Of a DNA stretch of 64,000 bases, positions 37,545 to 45,544 are shown piece after piece. Source of the DNA: Paraburkholderia sp. BCC1885 (GTDB lineage: Bacteria; Pseudomonadota; Gammaproteobacteria; Burkholderiales; Burkholderiaceae); NCBI RefSeq assembly GCF_900996235.1, contig NZ_CAAJGM010000274.1, positions 124,001-188,000 on the forward strand. Reading direction: 5' to 3'. The position numbers were made by a program, and so were the translations under genes. How positions within the stretch are numbered: position 1 is the stretch's first letter; each line of letters begins with the position of its first letter. Below the pieces are notes generated by a model. It did no database searches. It saw only the letters and a list, made by a program, of their open reading frames with translations, and was not told where the DNA came from.

Positions 37545-38482
37545 CGTTTGATCCTGCGCGTCGCCGGCTGCGGCACACGCCAGCCGAGGTCTTCCGAGAT
37601 GGCGCGCGCTTCGCGCTGCACGACCGGAATCAGTTCGTCCATCCGTTCAAGCGACATATACGGGATCGTGCTCGCCACCGACAGCGCGGCCACGATCGCA
37701 CCCGACGCATCGCGCACGGGCGCGGCGACGCAGCGGATCGAAGCCTCGTTTTCTTCGAGGTCGAAGGTGTAGCCGCCGGCCGAATAGCTGGTCATGCGCT
37801 GCATGAAGGTCGGCATGTCGGGACGGTTGTCGGGCTTGAAACTGACGCCGGCGAGCGCACGGCGCGAGGCGTCGAACAGCGACTGCCAGGACTCCGGCGT
37901 GAGGTCGAGCATCATCGCCTTGCCGATCCCCGTCGACGCCAGCGGCATCCGGTGACCGACCCGCGAACGCATTTCGAGGCCACGCGTGCCGGAGATCTTG
38001 TCGATGTACAGCACGTCGTCGCCGTCGCGCACGCCGAGGTGGATCGTATCGAGCGTCTGTTCGGCGAGCGATTCGAGATGCTGGCGCGCCACGGTGGTGA
38101 GCGGCATCTGTTCGAGCGCGATGGTGCCGAGTTCGATCAGCTTCGGGCCGAGCAGATAGCCGCCCTGCACCTGACGCAGATAGCGCGCCTGAACCAGGCT
38201 GCTGACGAGCCGATGCGTGGTGCTGCGAGTCGTGCCGAGCGCGGCGCCGAAGGTGCGCAGATCGCGCACGCCGGCGGCGGCCGCTTCGAGAATGGCGAGA
38301 CCGCGCAGCAGGGTTTGCGTGCCGGCTTGCTGCGGCGTGACGTCGAGCAGCGTGCTCGGCAGCGCGATTTCGTCGCCGGATGCGCGGGAATCGGCCGCGC
38401 CGTTGAGCGAGCGGGCGCGCGGTTGGGCCACGGCATCGGAGCCGGGATCGGCTGCGGCGTGAGTGGACATCGCTTTATTCAT
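37541..38482 (-). CDS. IclR-family transcriptional regulator of the sugar operon
   Basis: 313 residues from the ATG at 38482. An Ala-rich N-terminal 50 residues precede the winged helix (about 55-115, with RGLAILEAAAAG and TTRSTTHRLVSSLVQARYL) and the IclR effector domain (about 135-305, with GKAMMLDL, YTFDLEENEASIRCVAAPV). Alternative ATG at 38470. First gene of the operon and coupled to dgoK, so probably autoregulated. The effector is presumably a pathway intermediate. Confidence 0.88.
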   Translation of the reverse strand: MNKAMSTHAAADPGSDAVAQPRARSLNGAADSRASGDEIALPSTLLDVTPQQAGTQTLLRGLAILEAAAAGVRDLRTFGAALGTTRSTTHRLVSSLVQARYLRQVQGGYLLGPKLIELGTIALEQMPLTTVARQHLESLAEQTLDTIHLGVRDGDDVLYIDKISGTRGLEMRSRVGHRMPLASTGIGKAMMLDLTPESWQSLFDASRRALAGVSFKPDNRPDMPTFMQRMTSYSAGGYTFDLEENEASIRCVAAPVRDASGAIVAALSVASTIPYMSLERMDELIPVVQREARAISEDLGWRVPQPATRRIKR

Positions 38483-38833
38483 GGCGATTGGGCGATTAGT
38501 TGGGGTGTTACCGCGCGGGGCCGGCGTGGCGGCCAGAGAAACGGGACGGAGCACGGCAAGTGCGTGCTTTCTGCCTGACGGTAATGGGCATGGCTGGTTG
38601 TCTCCGATCGTATGGTCTGCGCCGGCCGCACGGTGCTCGTGCGGGGATTGCTGCGACCTTTTTTGCCTCGCTGGCGGCCCGGCTAGCGCTTCTCGCGTGC
38701 CTTGCGACGGTGCCTGACGGGCTTGGTGCTCCGAATTGTAGGGCGTTTCCCGGGGAATCTCCAATATGTGAATGTGTCGCTCATATATTGGGATATAGGA
38801 GAACGAAGGCGCTGGAACGGGACCGGTGATGCG
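38483..38833. other. Leader/promoter region of the sugar operon
   Basis: 351 bases between the end of the GT2 gene and the IclR start. It holds the 31-bp inverted repeat at 38761-38791 and AT-rich sequence there. The rest is GC-rich, without other structure that I can support. Confidence 0.5.
38761..38791. promoter_or_regulatory. Candidate operator: 11-bp inverted repeat upstream of the IclR operon
   Basis: CCAATATGTGA and TCATATATTGG form arms with 10 of 11 matches around a 9-base spacer. It lies in an AT-rich patch 279 bases before the IclR start. Likely the operator/promoter of the operon, by position. Confidence 0.6.
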
Positions 38834-39805
38834 TCAAGGTCCGCCTGCCACGGCGGCGCGGAAGGCCGAGGCGTGGCGGGGATCCGCGGCATAGGCGTAG
38901 AAGGCCGTGCGGGAAGGAAAGGCCGGTCGCACGGTTTGAAAGAAGCTCAGCATTTCGGTCAACCGCCGGTTCCGCAAAAACAGCAGGTAGGCCGCCAGAT
39001 CCTGCTCACCCAGATCAGCCGAGAAAAAGCGCGGGCCGGACGCGGACAGCGCCTGCGCAATCACGGCCGCGAGTTCCACGCGCACCTTGTCGTGGTCTTC
39101 CCAGATCGTGTTGTTGTCATGTACCCGGTAGACGATGTGCTCATGTTCGAGGTCAAGGAACACCGCGCTATGGGCGCAGGCAAACATCAGGAAATCGAGA
39201 TCATGGCAATAGCGAAGAGGCTGGAATCCGCCAGCCTCGTCCCATAGTCCACGCGTGAAAACCATGTTGGATGTCGTCGCGACGAAGTTCTCGTTCAGCA
39301 AGGCGAGTTGCGGTAGTTTCGTCTGCTCCAGAAAGTGCCGCGCACGCCGCATCCAGTCGAAGGCAAACCCCGAGTTCAGCCGCACGCCCTGGCCGTCCAT
39401 GATGCCGGGATTGCCCGCGACAAGGCCGACGCCGGGCCGCTCGCGAATCACCGCCCGGCAACGTTCGAGTTTGGTCGGCGCGAATACGTCATCCGAGTTG
39501 AGCACGGCAATGTAGTCGCCGCGACTGATCCCGATAGCCCGGTTAATGGTGGTATGGGCTCCGGCGTTCTCCTGCCGGAAAGTCTTCACATGCGGCAGGT
39601 TGGCCAGCTTGCGTTGCGCGAGTTCGAAACCATTGTCCGACGAACCGTCGTCAATCAGAACGATCTCGTCGGCCGGAGACGTTTGCGACAAAACGCTGTC
39701 GAGCGCCGACTCGATGTATTGGGCGTGGTTATAGAGCGGCACGACCACTGAAATAGCGGGAATGGGCGGCGAAACTGCTTCATCCGGTCTTTTGATGCTC
39801 GACAT
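38834..39805 (-). CDS. Glycosyltransferase family 2 protein
   Basis: 323 residues. GT-A fold with ISVVVPLYNHAQYIESALDSVLSQT near the N-terminus, IDDGSSDNG, and the metal-binding YIAVLNSDDVF near residue 105. The C-terminal half is helical without membrane segments. Probably transfers a sugar to a surface glycan. The start lies at the edge of an AT-rich spacer, opposite another glycosyltransferase. Acceptor and donor unknown. Confidence 0.87.
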   Translation of the reverse strand: MSSIKRPDEAVSPPIPAISVVVPLYNHAQYIESALDSVLSQTSPADEIVLIDDGSSDNGFELAQRKLANLPHVKTFRQENAGAHTTINRAIGISRGDYIAVLNSDDVFAPTKLERCRAVIRERPGVGLVAGNPGIMDGQGVRLNSGFAFDWMRRARHFLEQTKLPQLALLNENFVATTSNMVFTRGLWDEAGGFQPLRYCHDLDFLMFACAHSAVFLDLEHEHIVYRVHDNNTIWEDHDKVRVELAAVIAQALSASGPRFFSADLGEQDLAAYLLFLRNRRLTEMLSFFQTVRPAFPSRTAFYAYAADPRHASAFRAAVAGGP

Positions 39806-40060
39806 AATAATAATGCCAAATATAATTCACTTTTATTGAATGATAAATAGCGCCCCACGCATCGCTGTTAAACATAAATTAAAAGCAAAACGCTTGTGCT
39901 CCGGGACGCTCAGCCACATTTAATTGTACGCCACCTTTGTCTCGAAGGCTTTTCAAACCGGCGCTCACAATATCTTCATCAATCAAAAAAGCAGATTAAG
40001 AATCGTCTCATAGATTATTAATTTCAAGAACCCCATAATGAATGTATTTTATACACCAAA
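39806..40060. promoter_or_regulatory. AT-rich divergent promoter region between two glycosyltransferase genes
   Basis: 255 bases, strikingly AT-rich (repeated ATAATAATAATG, TTTTATTGAATG, TTATTAATTTC) in an otherwise GC-rich window. It is a likely divergent promoter, and an H-NS-type silencer target would fit. No terminators seen. Confidence 0.5.
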
Positions 40061-40957
40061 ATGCCTTTCAAAATGCGCACGATAATAGTCACTGCCTCGG
40101 ACGACACTTTCATGCCTCTATTGCGTGGGCTCGTGAACTCATTGAGCCTGTTTGAAAACCAGTTGCCCTTGGCAGATATCGGATGTCTCGATGTCGGTTT
40201 GAATGCTCAGAATCGCGCCTGGATTTGCTCCGAGGGTATTGGCATTGTCGAACCCAAATGGGATTTACCGGTCGATGCAGCGCTGCGCGGGCGCGCGCCG
40301 CATCTGCGCGCGCTTACCGCCCGTCCTTTCCTTCCTGACTATTTCCCCGGATACGACGTGTATATCTGGATCGATTGCGACGCGTGGGTGCGGGAGCAAT
40401 TCGTTCTGGAATGGCTGTCCCGCACGGCGGCAAGCGGTGCATTGAGCATCGTGCCCGAGCTGGACCGGTCTTACGACAAGACACTCACCTCCGCATGGCG
40501 AGCTGACCGGTTGCGCCGGTACTACGGCGACAATGCCGCGCAGCAGATCGGCGCTCGAAATTACTATAACGCCGGCGTATTCGCCCTCAGAGGGGATGCG
40601 CCGCATTGGAGCCATTGGGCCGAAAGTTTCGCACACGGGTTAGACGCAACGGCCGGCACCGTGGTCTGCGATCAGACCGCTCTCAACCACGCTATAGGGT
40701 CTCGGTCACTGCCTGTGCATCCATTGCCTTCCATTTGCAACTGGCTGTGCCACCTTGCACTACCTCACATCGATCCTGGCACTCGTAAGTTCTGCGAACC
40801 GTACTTTCCGCACGCCACAATTGGGATTCTCCATTTGGCCGCCAACACCAAAGATCTCACTTTTCGGCTGCATAACGAGAATGGCGCGTCGGACGAAATC
40901 AGCCTTCGCTTTCGCGCACCGCAAGCCCAGGAAAACGTCAGCGAGCCTGTTCAGTAA
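40061..40957 (+). CDS. Putative glycosyltransferase (GT8-like GT-A fold)
   Basis: 298 residues, not firmly recognised. It has a GT-A-like layout: an N-terminal IIVTASDDTF strand, YDVYIWIDCDAWV with a DxD-type motif near residue 105, RNYYNAGVFAL near residue 170 (the NAGV motif of GT8-like enzymes) and DQTALNHAI. No signal peptide or membrane helix. Divergent from the GT2 gene across AT-rich DNA, suggesting a small glycan-modification locus. No strong ribosome binding site, so the start is provisional. Confidence 0.72.
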   Translation: MPFKMRTIIVTASDDTFMPLLRGLVNSLSLFENQLPLADIGCLDVGLNAQNRAWICSEGIGIVEPKWDLPVDAALRGRAPHLRALTARPFLPDYFPGYDVYIWIDCDAWVREQFVLEWLSRTAASGALSIVPELDRSYDKTLTSAWRADRLRRYYGDNAAQQIGARNYYNAGVFALRGDAPHWSHWAESFAHGLDATAGTVVCDQTALNHAIGSRSLPVHPLPSICNWLCHLALPHIDPGTRKFCEPYFPHATIGILHLAANTKDLTFRLHNENGASDEISLRFRAPQAQENVSEPVQ

Positions 40958-40995
40958 GGCCAATATGAACACGCCGCGAACACGGCGGCGGCTTG

Positions 40996-41715
40996 TTACG
41001 GCAGTTCAGCCGCGCCCATCCGCCGGCTAATCACGCCCGCGCGTTGCGCCAGGTATGGCGAGTTGCGGTGCTCGTCGAAATATTGAGGCCTCGGTAGCAT
41101 GACCGCGAGGCGTGCCGATTGCGACGCCGTCAGTTTCGCCGCCGAAGTCTTGTAGTAATAGTGAGCGGCAGCCTCGGCGCCGTACACGCCGTTACCCCAC
41201 TCGACCGAGTTGAGATAAAGCTCGTAGATGCGCTCCTTGTCCATCAAGGTCTCGAGCATCCACGTGATGATCAGCTCCTGGCCTTTGCGGACGTAACTCT
41301 TCTGGCGCGATAAAAACAGATTGCGCGCCAGTTGCTGCGAAATCGTCGAACCTCCCGCCACGATTTTGCCGTGCGCCTTGTTCTTCTCCCACGCCTGCAG
41401 GATCGCGTCGGTTTCGTAGCCGTTGTTGTTGACGAAGTTCGCGTCCTCAGAAGCAATGATCGCGCGTTTGAGATTGCGCGAAATCTGCTCGTATGGCACC
41501 CAGGTATGCTGAATCGACAGATCAGGCCGATCGTCGGCCAGACGCCGGGCGTCCGAGCGCATAAACGCCGTCGACTGCGGATTCACGTAGTTCCAGATGC
41601 CGATCTGCACGAAGTAGAACAACTGTGTCGCGATCCAGGCGATCGCAACCACCGCGCCCACGTAAAGGATCCAGCGGGTCGGTCCCGGCCGGCTGGCTTT
41701 CCTCGTTCGCATCAT
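40996..41715 (-). CDS. mtgA: Monofunctional biosynthetic peptidoglycan transglycosylase
   Basis: Polymerises lipid II into glycan strands. The 239 residues have one N-terminal membrane helix (about 16-38) and the GT51 domain with catalytic Glu90 in IIASEDANFV, GGSTISQQLARNLFLS and YLNSVEWGNGVYGAEAAA. Starts five bases after the aroE stop. The pairing aroE-mtgA is common in proteobacteria. Confidence 0.95.
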   Translation of the reverse strand: MMRTRKASRPGPTRWILYVGAVVAIAWIATQLFYFVQIGIWNYVNPQSTAFMRSDARRLADDRPDLSIQHTWVPYEQISRNLKRAIIASEDANFVNNNGYETDAILQAWEKNKAHGKIVAGGSTISQQLARNLFLSRQKSYVRKGQELIITWMLETLMDKERIYELYLNSVEWGNGVYGAEAAAHYYYKTSAAKLTASQSARLAVMLPRPQYFDEHRNSPYLAQRAGVISRRMGAAELP

Positions 41716-41720
41716 CACCG

Positions 41721-42668
41721 TCACGCCGCGCCCGGCGCCGTCAGCATCTGGCGCAGTTGCGCCAGCACCGGCGCGCCGTCGGGACGCACGCCGCGCCAGA
41801 TGTAGAACGACTCGGCCGCCTGCTCGACAAGCATGCCCAACCCGTCCGCCGCGCGCGCCCCTAGCGTTTGCGCGTGCTGCATGAAGACGGTCGGTTGCGC
41901 GCCGTACATCATGTCGTAGGCGAGCGTGGCGCTGCCGAACGCGCCGTCGTCGCATTCGGGTAAGGCGGCGTCCAGGCTGCCCGCCGTCGCGTTGACGATG
42001 ACGTCGTATGCGCCCGCTTCGATGGCTGCCGCGCTGCCGCCGCTCAGGCGGCAGCCGGCTGCGTGAGCCGCCGCGCCGAACTGGTCGACCAGCTCGCTCG
42101 CCTTCGCCGCCGTGCGGTTGACAATGGTCAGCGTATGCGGCGCGCGCTCCAGTATCGGCAGCACCACGCCACGCGCGGCGCCGCCCGCGCCCAGCAGCAG
42201 GATGCGGGCGCCCTTGAGCGGCGTGGCCAGATTGACTTCGATATCGCGCACGAGGCCGAAGCCGTCCGTGTTGTCCCCGTAGATCTCGCCCGGCTCGAAG
42301 CGCAAGGTGTTCACCGCGCCCGCAGCCGCGGCGCGCGGCGAGAGCTTCGTGGCCAGCGCGTGCGCCTCCAGCTTGAAGGGCACCGTCACGTTCAGACCGC
42401 GTCCGCCCGCTTCGACGAACGCGCGCACCTGCGGCAAGAAGGCGTCGATGGGCGCGAGCAGATGCGTGTATTCGACCGGCTCGCCGGTCTGCTCAGCGAA
42501 GCGCGCGTGGATGAACGGCGACTTGCTGTGCGCGACCGGATTGCCCACCACTGCATAGCGGTCACGCGGGCCGGCAGCGGCAATCGCCCGATCCGTCGTC
42601 TGGTTCAGGGTCTGCTGCGTGACGCCTGGCAAAGCCGTCGACGCAGACGCCGAAGGAGTCCGGCTCAT
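41721..42668 (-). CDS. aroE: Shikimate dehydrogenase
   Basis: NADPH-dependent reduction of 3-dehydroshikimate in aromatic amino acid synthesis. 315 residues, with a 33-residue N-terminal extension before YAVVGNPVAHSKSPFIHARF. LNVTVPFK carries the catalytic Lys, GDNTDGFGLVRD follows, and GAGGAARGV is the cofactor loop. The start overlaps the upstream RNase gene stop by four bases. Confidence 0.95.
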   Translation of the reverse strand: MSRTPSASASTALPGVTQQTLNQTTDRAIAAAGPRDRYAVVGNPVAHSKSPFIHARFAEQTGEPVEYTHLLAPIDAFLPQVRAFVEAGGRGLNVTVPFKLEAHALATKLSPRAAAAGAVNTLRFEPGEIYGDNTDGFGLVRDIEVNLATPLKGARILLLGAGGAARGVVLPILERAPHTLTIVNRTAAKASELVDQFGAAAHAAGCRLSGGSAAAIEAGAYDVIVNATAGSLDAALPECDDGAFGSATLAYDMMYGAQPTVFMQHAQTLGARAADGLGMLVEQAAESFYIWRGVRPDGAPVLAQLRQMLTAPGAA

Positions 42669-44803
42669 TGACCCGGCTCCTCCACCTGCTGACCCGCAGG
42701 CGTGTCTTCTTCGTTCGCACCGTCGTCGCCGTTTTCCTCAGGGGCCTCTTCCGTACCCGCCTCGGTGTCGGTCTCGGTCTCGGCCTCGGCTTCCGCCTCG
42801 CTCTGCGCCGAATCGTCCGCGGCGTCGAGCAATTCTTCTTCGCCCCCGCCGTCGTCTTCGACGTCTTCGGCTTCCTCGGGCTCGGCGCCGCTCGTGACCG
42901 TCGGCGCGTCGAGCACGTGCAGCATCCGCACGGACGCTTCCACGGTCAGTTCGTCGATCGACATCACTTCCATCAGCAAACGCGTGCCGCGTGCATGCAC
43001 GCCGAGCGCCGGCACGTGCAGCAGCAGCGGAATTTCTTCGAGCCGCACCAGGTCGTCCTTCACCACCGTCGCCACCACCTGCTTCTTGTCCTCCTGCTTC
43101 AGCCAGCGCAGGCACCAGAAGTACTCCATGCGGCGCTGGTGATCGGCGTAGGCCGAGTAGGTGTCGTCGAAGCCCTGGACGACGGCGAACAGATCGGCGT
43201 CCTTCGGCTTGAACGGCGCCGCCAGCTTGGCCGTGACGCCATGCTGCACGCAGGCGAGCAACTGCCATTGATTCACGAGGTCGGTGTAGCGGCGCAGCGG
43301 CGACGTGCTCCACGCGTATTGCGCGACGCCAAGTCCTTCGTGCGGCGCGGCGGTGGTCTGCATGCGCGTGCGCTTCGGACCGACCGGCGCGCCGAAGGCC
43401 CGTTGCGAACGGTAGATACCCGGCACGCCGTGATCGTGCAGGAACGCGCCCCACGACGAATTGGCGAGAATCGCCAGCTCGGCGACGATCGTATCGAGCG
43501 GCGAGCCACGGCGGCGCGGCGTGATGGTGATGTGCTCGCCGTCGACGTAGAAGTTGAAGTCCGTATTACGCTGCACTTCGCGGCGCAGGCCGTAACCGGC
43601 GCGCGCCTGCTGGCGCTTTTCGAACAGCGCGAGGGCGAACGGCCACAGCACCGCGATATCGTCCTTATGCGGATACTCGCCGCTGCCGGCGGCCAGCGCC
43701 TCTTCGGTGACGAGTTCGTCGAGCGTGTTGTGCCGCAGGTTGTTCTTCACGAACACGCGTTCGGCGCGGGTCTCGCTGGCGACGATCTCCTGGGTTTCGC
43801 GGTTGACGATCACATACAACGACAGCGCCGGGCGCAAGCCGCCTTCGGCGAGCGTGAAGGCTTCGACCACGCTATCCGGCAACATGGTGATCTTGTCGCC
43901 GGGCATGTAGACCGTCGACAGACGCGTGCGGGCGATCGCATCGATCTCGTCGCCACGCGTAATCCCCAGCGCCGGCGCCGCGATGTGCACGCCGATCCGC
44001 ACGCGGCCATCGGCCAGATGCTCGACCGAAAACGCATCGTCGATTTCGGTGGTGGTGACGTCGTCAATCGAGAAGGCCTGTACATCAGCCTCCGGCAAAT
44101 CCTCCGGTAGCGCGCCGACCGTCACCGCCGGGAAGCCCGTACCGTGCGGGAAGAATTCCGACAGGAAACGCGCTTCATGCAGCGCGCGCGCCGACGGAAT
44201 GCCGCCGCATTCGAGCATCAGCCGCGCCTGCGAAATGCCGCGCGCGGCGGCCGCCGCTTCGAGCGCCTTGTATTCGATGGTGTTCTTGTCCGGCCTGGTG
44301 AGGAGACCCAGCGCCTTGCCGGCGAAGGCTTCCGGCAGCCGGCCCGCTTTCAGCTCTTCTTCGTATCCGGCCTGCACCAGCCCTTGCTGACGTTTGCGCT
44401 CAAGCGCGGCGAGCGCCAGCTTGAGTTGCTCCTGCGGCGCGCGCTGATACTGGCCGCGGCCCTTGCGGCGGAAATAGACCGGCGCGCTGTGCATGCGCAG
44501 CACCAGCGCGGCCCGCTCCACCGGACCAAACGACGCGCCGAAATAATCGGCGCCCAGCGTGGCAAACGGGAATTCGTCGTCGGGCGCGCATTCCCACAGG
44601 AAGTCCAGATCGATCTCCTGCGCGGCCGCGTCCGCCTGCTGGATCAGATCGCCAGCGCTCGGCTTTTCGAATTCGATCAACACGTCTTTGGCGCGCACCT
44701 TCGCGCGCCGGCCGCCCGGCAGCTCGACCTGGAATGCATCGCCCTGGCGCGACAGCACGCTGCCCGCCTTGAAACTGCCCGATTCCTCAAAGAAAACGTT
44801 CAC
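42665..44803 (-). CDS. RNase II/RNB-domain exoribonuclease with acidic C-terminal tail
   Basis: 3'-5' exoribonuclease of the RNB family, 712 residues. The RNB core spans about 245-560, with the metal-binding set in FSIDDVTTTEIDDAFSVE, VYMPGDKITMLPDSV and the C-terminal YAWSTSPLRRYTDLVNQWQL. The last 75 or so residues are very acidic (EEAEDVEDDGGGEEE, EAEAEAETETDTEAG). It is shorter than RNase R and lacks its full cold-shock/S1 architecture, so I leave the symbol open (rnb or a group-specific paralogue). Operon with aroE and mtgA. Confidence 0.87.
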   Translation of the reverse strand: MNVFFEESGSFKAGSVLSRQGDAFQVELPGGRRAKVRAKDVLIEFEKPSAGDLIQQADAAAQEIDLDFLWECAPDDEFPFATLGADYFGASFGPVERAALVLRMHSAPVYFRRKGRGQYQRAPQEQLKLALAALERKRQQGLVQAGYEEELKAGRLPEAFAGKALGLLTRPDKNTIEYKALEAAAAARGISQARLMLECGGIPSARALHEARFLSEFFPHGTGFPAVTVGALPEDLPEADVQAFSIDDVTTTEIDDAFSVEHLADGRVRIGVHIAAPALGITRGDEIDAIARTRLSTVYMPGDKITMLPDSVVEAFTLAEGGLRPALSLYVIVNRETQEIVASETRAERVFVKNNLRHNTLDELVTEEALAAGSGEYPHKDDIAVLWPFALALFEKRQQARAGYGLRREVQRNTDFNFYVDGEHITITPRRRGSPLDTIVAELAILANSSWGAFLHDHGVPGIYRSQRAFGAPVGPKRTRMQTTAAPHEGLGVAQYAWSTSPLRRYTDLVNQWQLLACVQHGVTAKLAAPFKPKDADLFAVVQGFDDTYSAYADHQRRMEYFWCLRWLKQEDKKQVVATVVKDDLVRLEEIPLLLHVPALGVHARGTRLLMEVMSIDELTVEASVRMLHVLDAPTVTSGAEPEEAEDVEDDGGGEEELLDAADDSAQSEAEAEAETETDTEAGTEEAPEENGDDGANEEDTPAGQQVEEPGQ

Positions 44804-44941
44804 TCAATACTCTCGTTCTGACTTTGCATCTGCCGCGGCGCCTGGCGGTTGAATTCGGCCCGCGCGTCGGCAACGTGTTCGTGGTGGTGGATCCGCGCGC
44901 GCATGCTGGGCGCGGGCGGCATGAATCAAGGGTGCAGCGGA

Positions 44942-45544
44942 TCAGGTCGCCGCACGCGGCGCCGGCGGTTCCAGGTCCTCTGCGTCGCAAAAGGCCAGCA
45001 CGTCGTCGACATGCTGCTCGAACTCGCTGATCGCGTGGTCGCTGCCTTCGATCAGCGTGGTGCGCACGCCCGGGTAATGGGCCAGCATTTCGCGGTAATC
45101 GAGCACTTCGTCGCCGGTGGCCGCTATCAAATAATAGCGTTCGGGCCGCGTGATGGATGCGACCCCGAGCGCGCGCAACTCATCCAGATGATGCGGCTCG
45201 ACGACGATACTGCCGCCGCCGTGCCAAAGCGGCTGCTCGCCGAGGTACTGACTGAGATCACGCTGCGGCACGACCGCCGGATTCAGCAACACCGCCGGCC
45301 AGCCATGCTTCTCGGCCAGGTGCGTGGCGAAATAACCGCCCAGCGAACTGCCAACCACGGTGATCCGTTGCGGCGCCGCCGCGGCCACCAGCGACTCGGC
45401 CAGCGCGATGGTGGCCAGCGGCGAGACCGGCAGCATCGGGCAGCACCATTCCGCGCTGCGGCCCAGCGCGGCGAGCCGCGCCGCCATCACGCGCGCCTTG
45501 AACGAGTTCGGCGACGAGCGGAAACCGTGCAGATAAAGGATCAC
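44942..45544 (-). CDS. YqiA/YcfP-family alpha/beta-hydrolase (esterase)
   Basis: 200 residues. Opens MILYLHGFRSSPNSFKA and has the nucleophile elbow GSSLGGYFAT near residue 65, with Asp in AATGDEVLDY and His in GSDHAISEF completing a likely triad. GTG start at 45544 overlapping the mpl stop by four bases. YqiA relatives hydrolyse short acyl esters; the biological substrate is unknown. Confidence 0.85.
   Translation of the reverse strand: MILYLHGFRSSPNSFKARVMAARLAALGRSAEWCCPMLPVSPLATIALAESLVAAAAPQRITVVGSSLGGYFATHLAEKHGWPAVLLNPAVVPQRDLSQYLGEQPLWHGGGSIVVEPHHLDELRALGVASITRPERYYLIAATGDEVLDYREMLAHYPGVRTTLIEGSDHAISEFEQHVDDVLAFCDAEDLEPPAPRAAT

Noticed and set aside
29157..38482. Frameshifts or broken genes in the sugar operon
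   Set aside because: All ten genes have intact full-length frames with conserved motifs; overlaps are normal four-base stop/start couplings.
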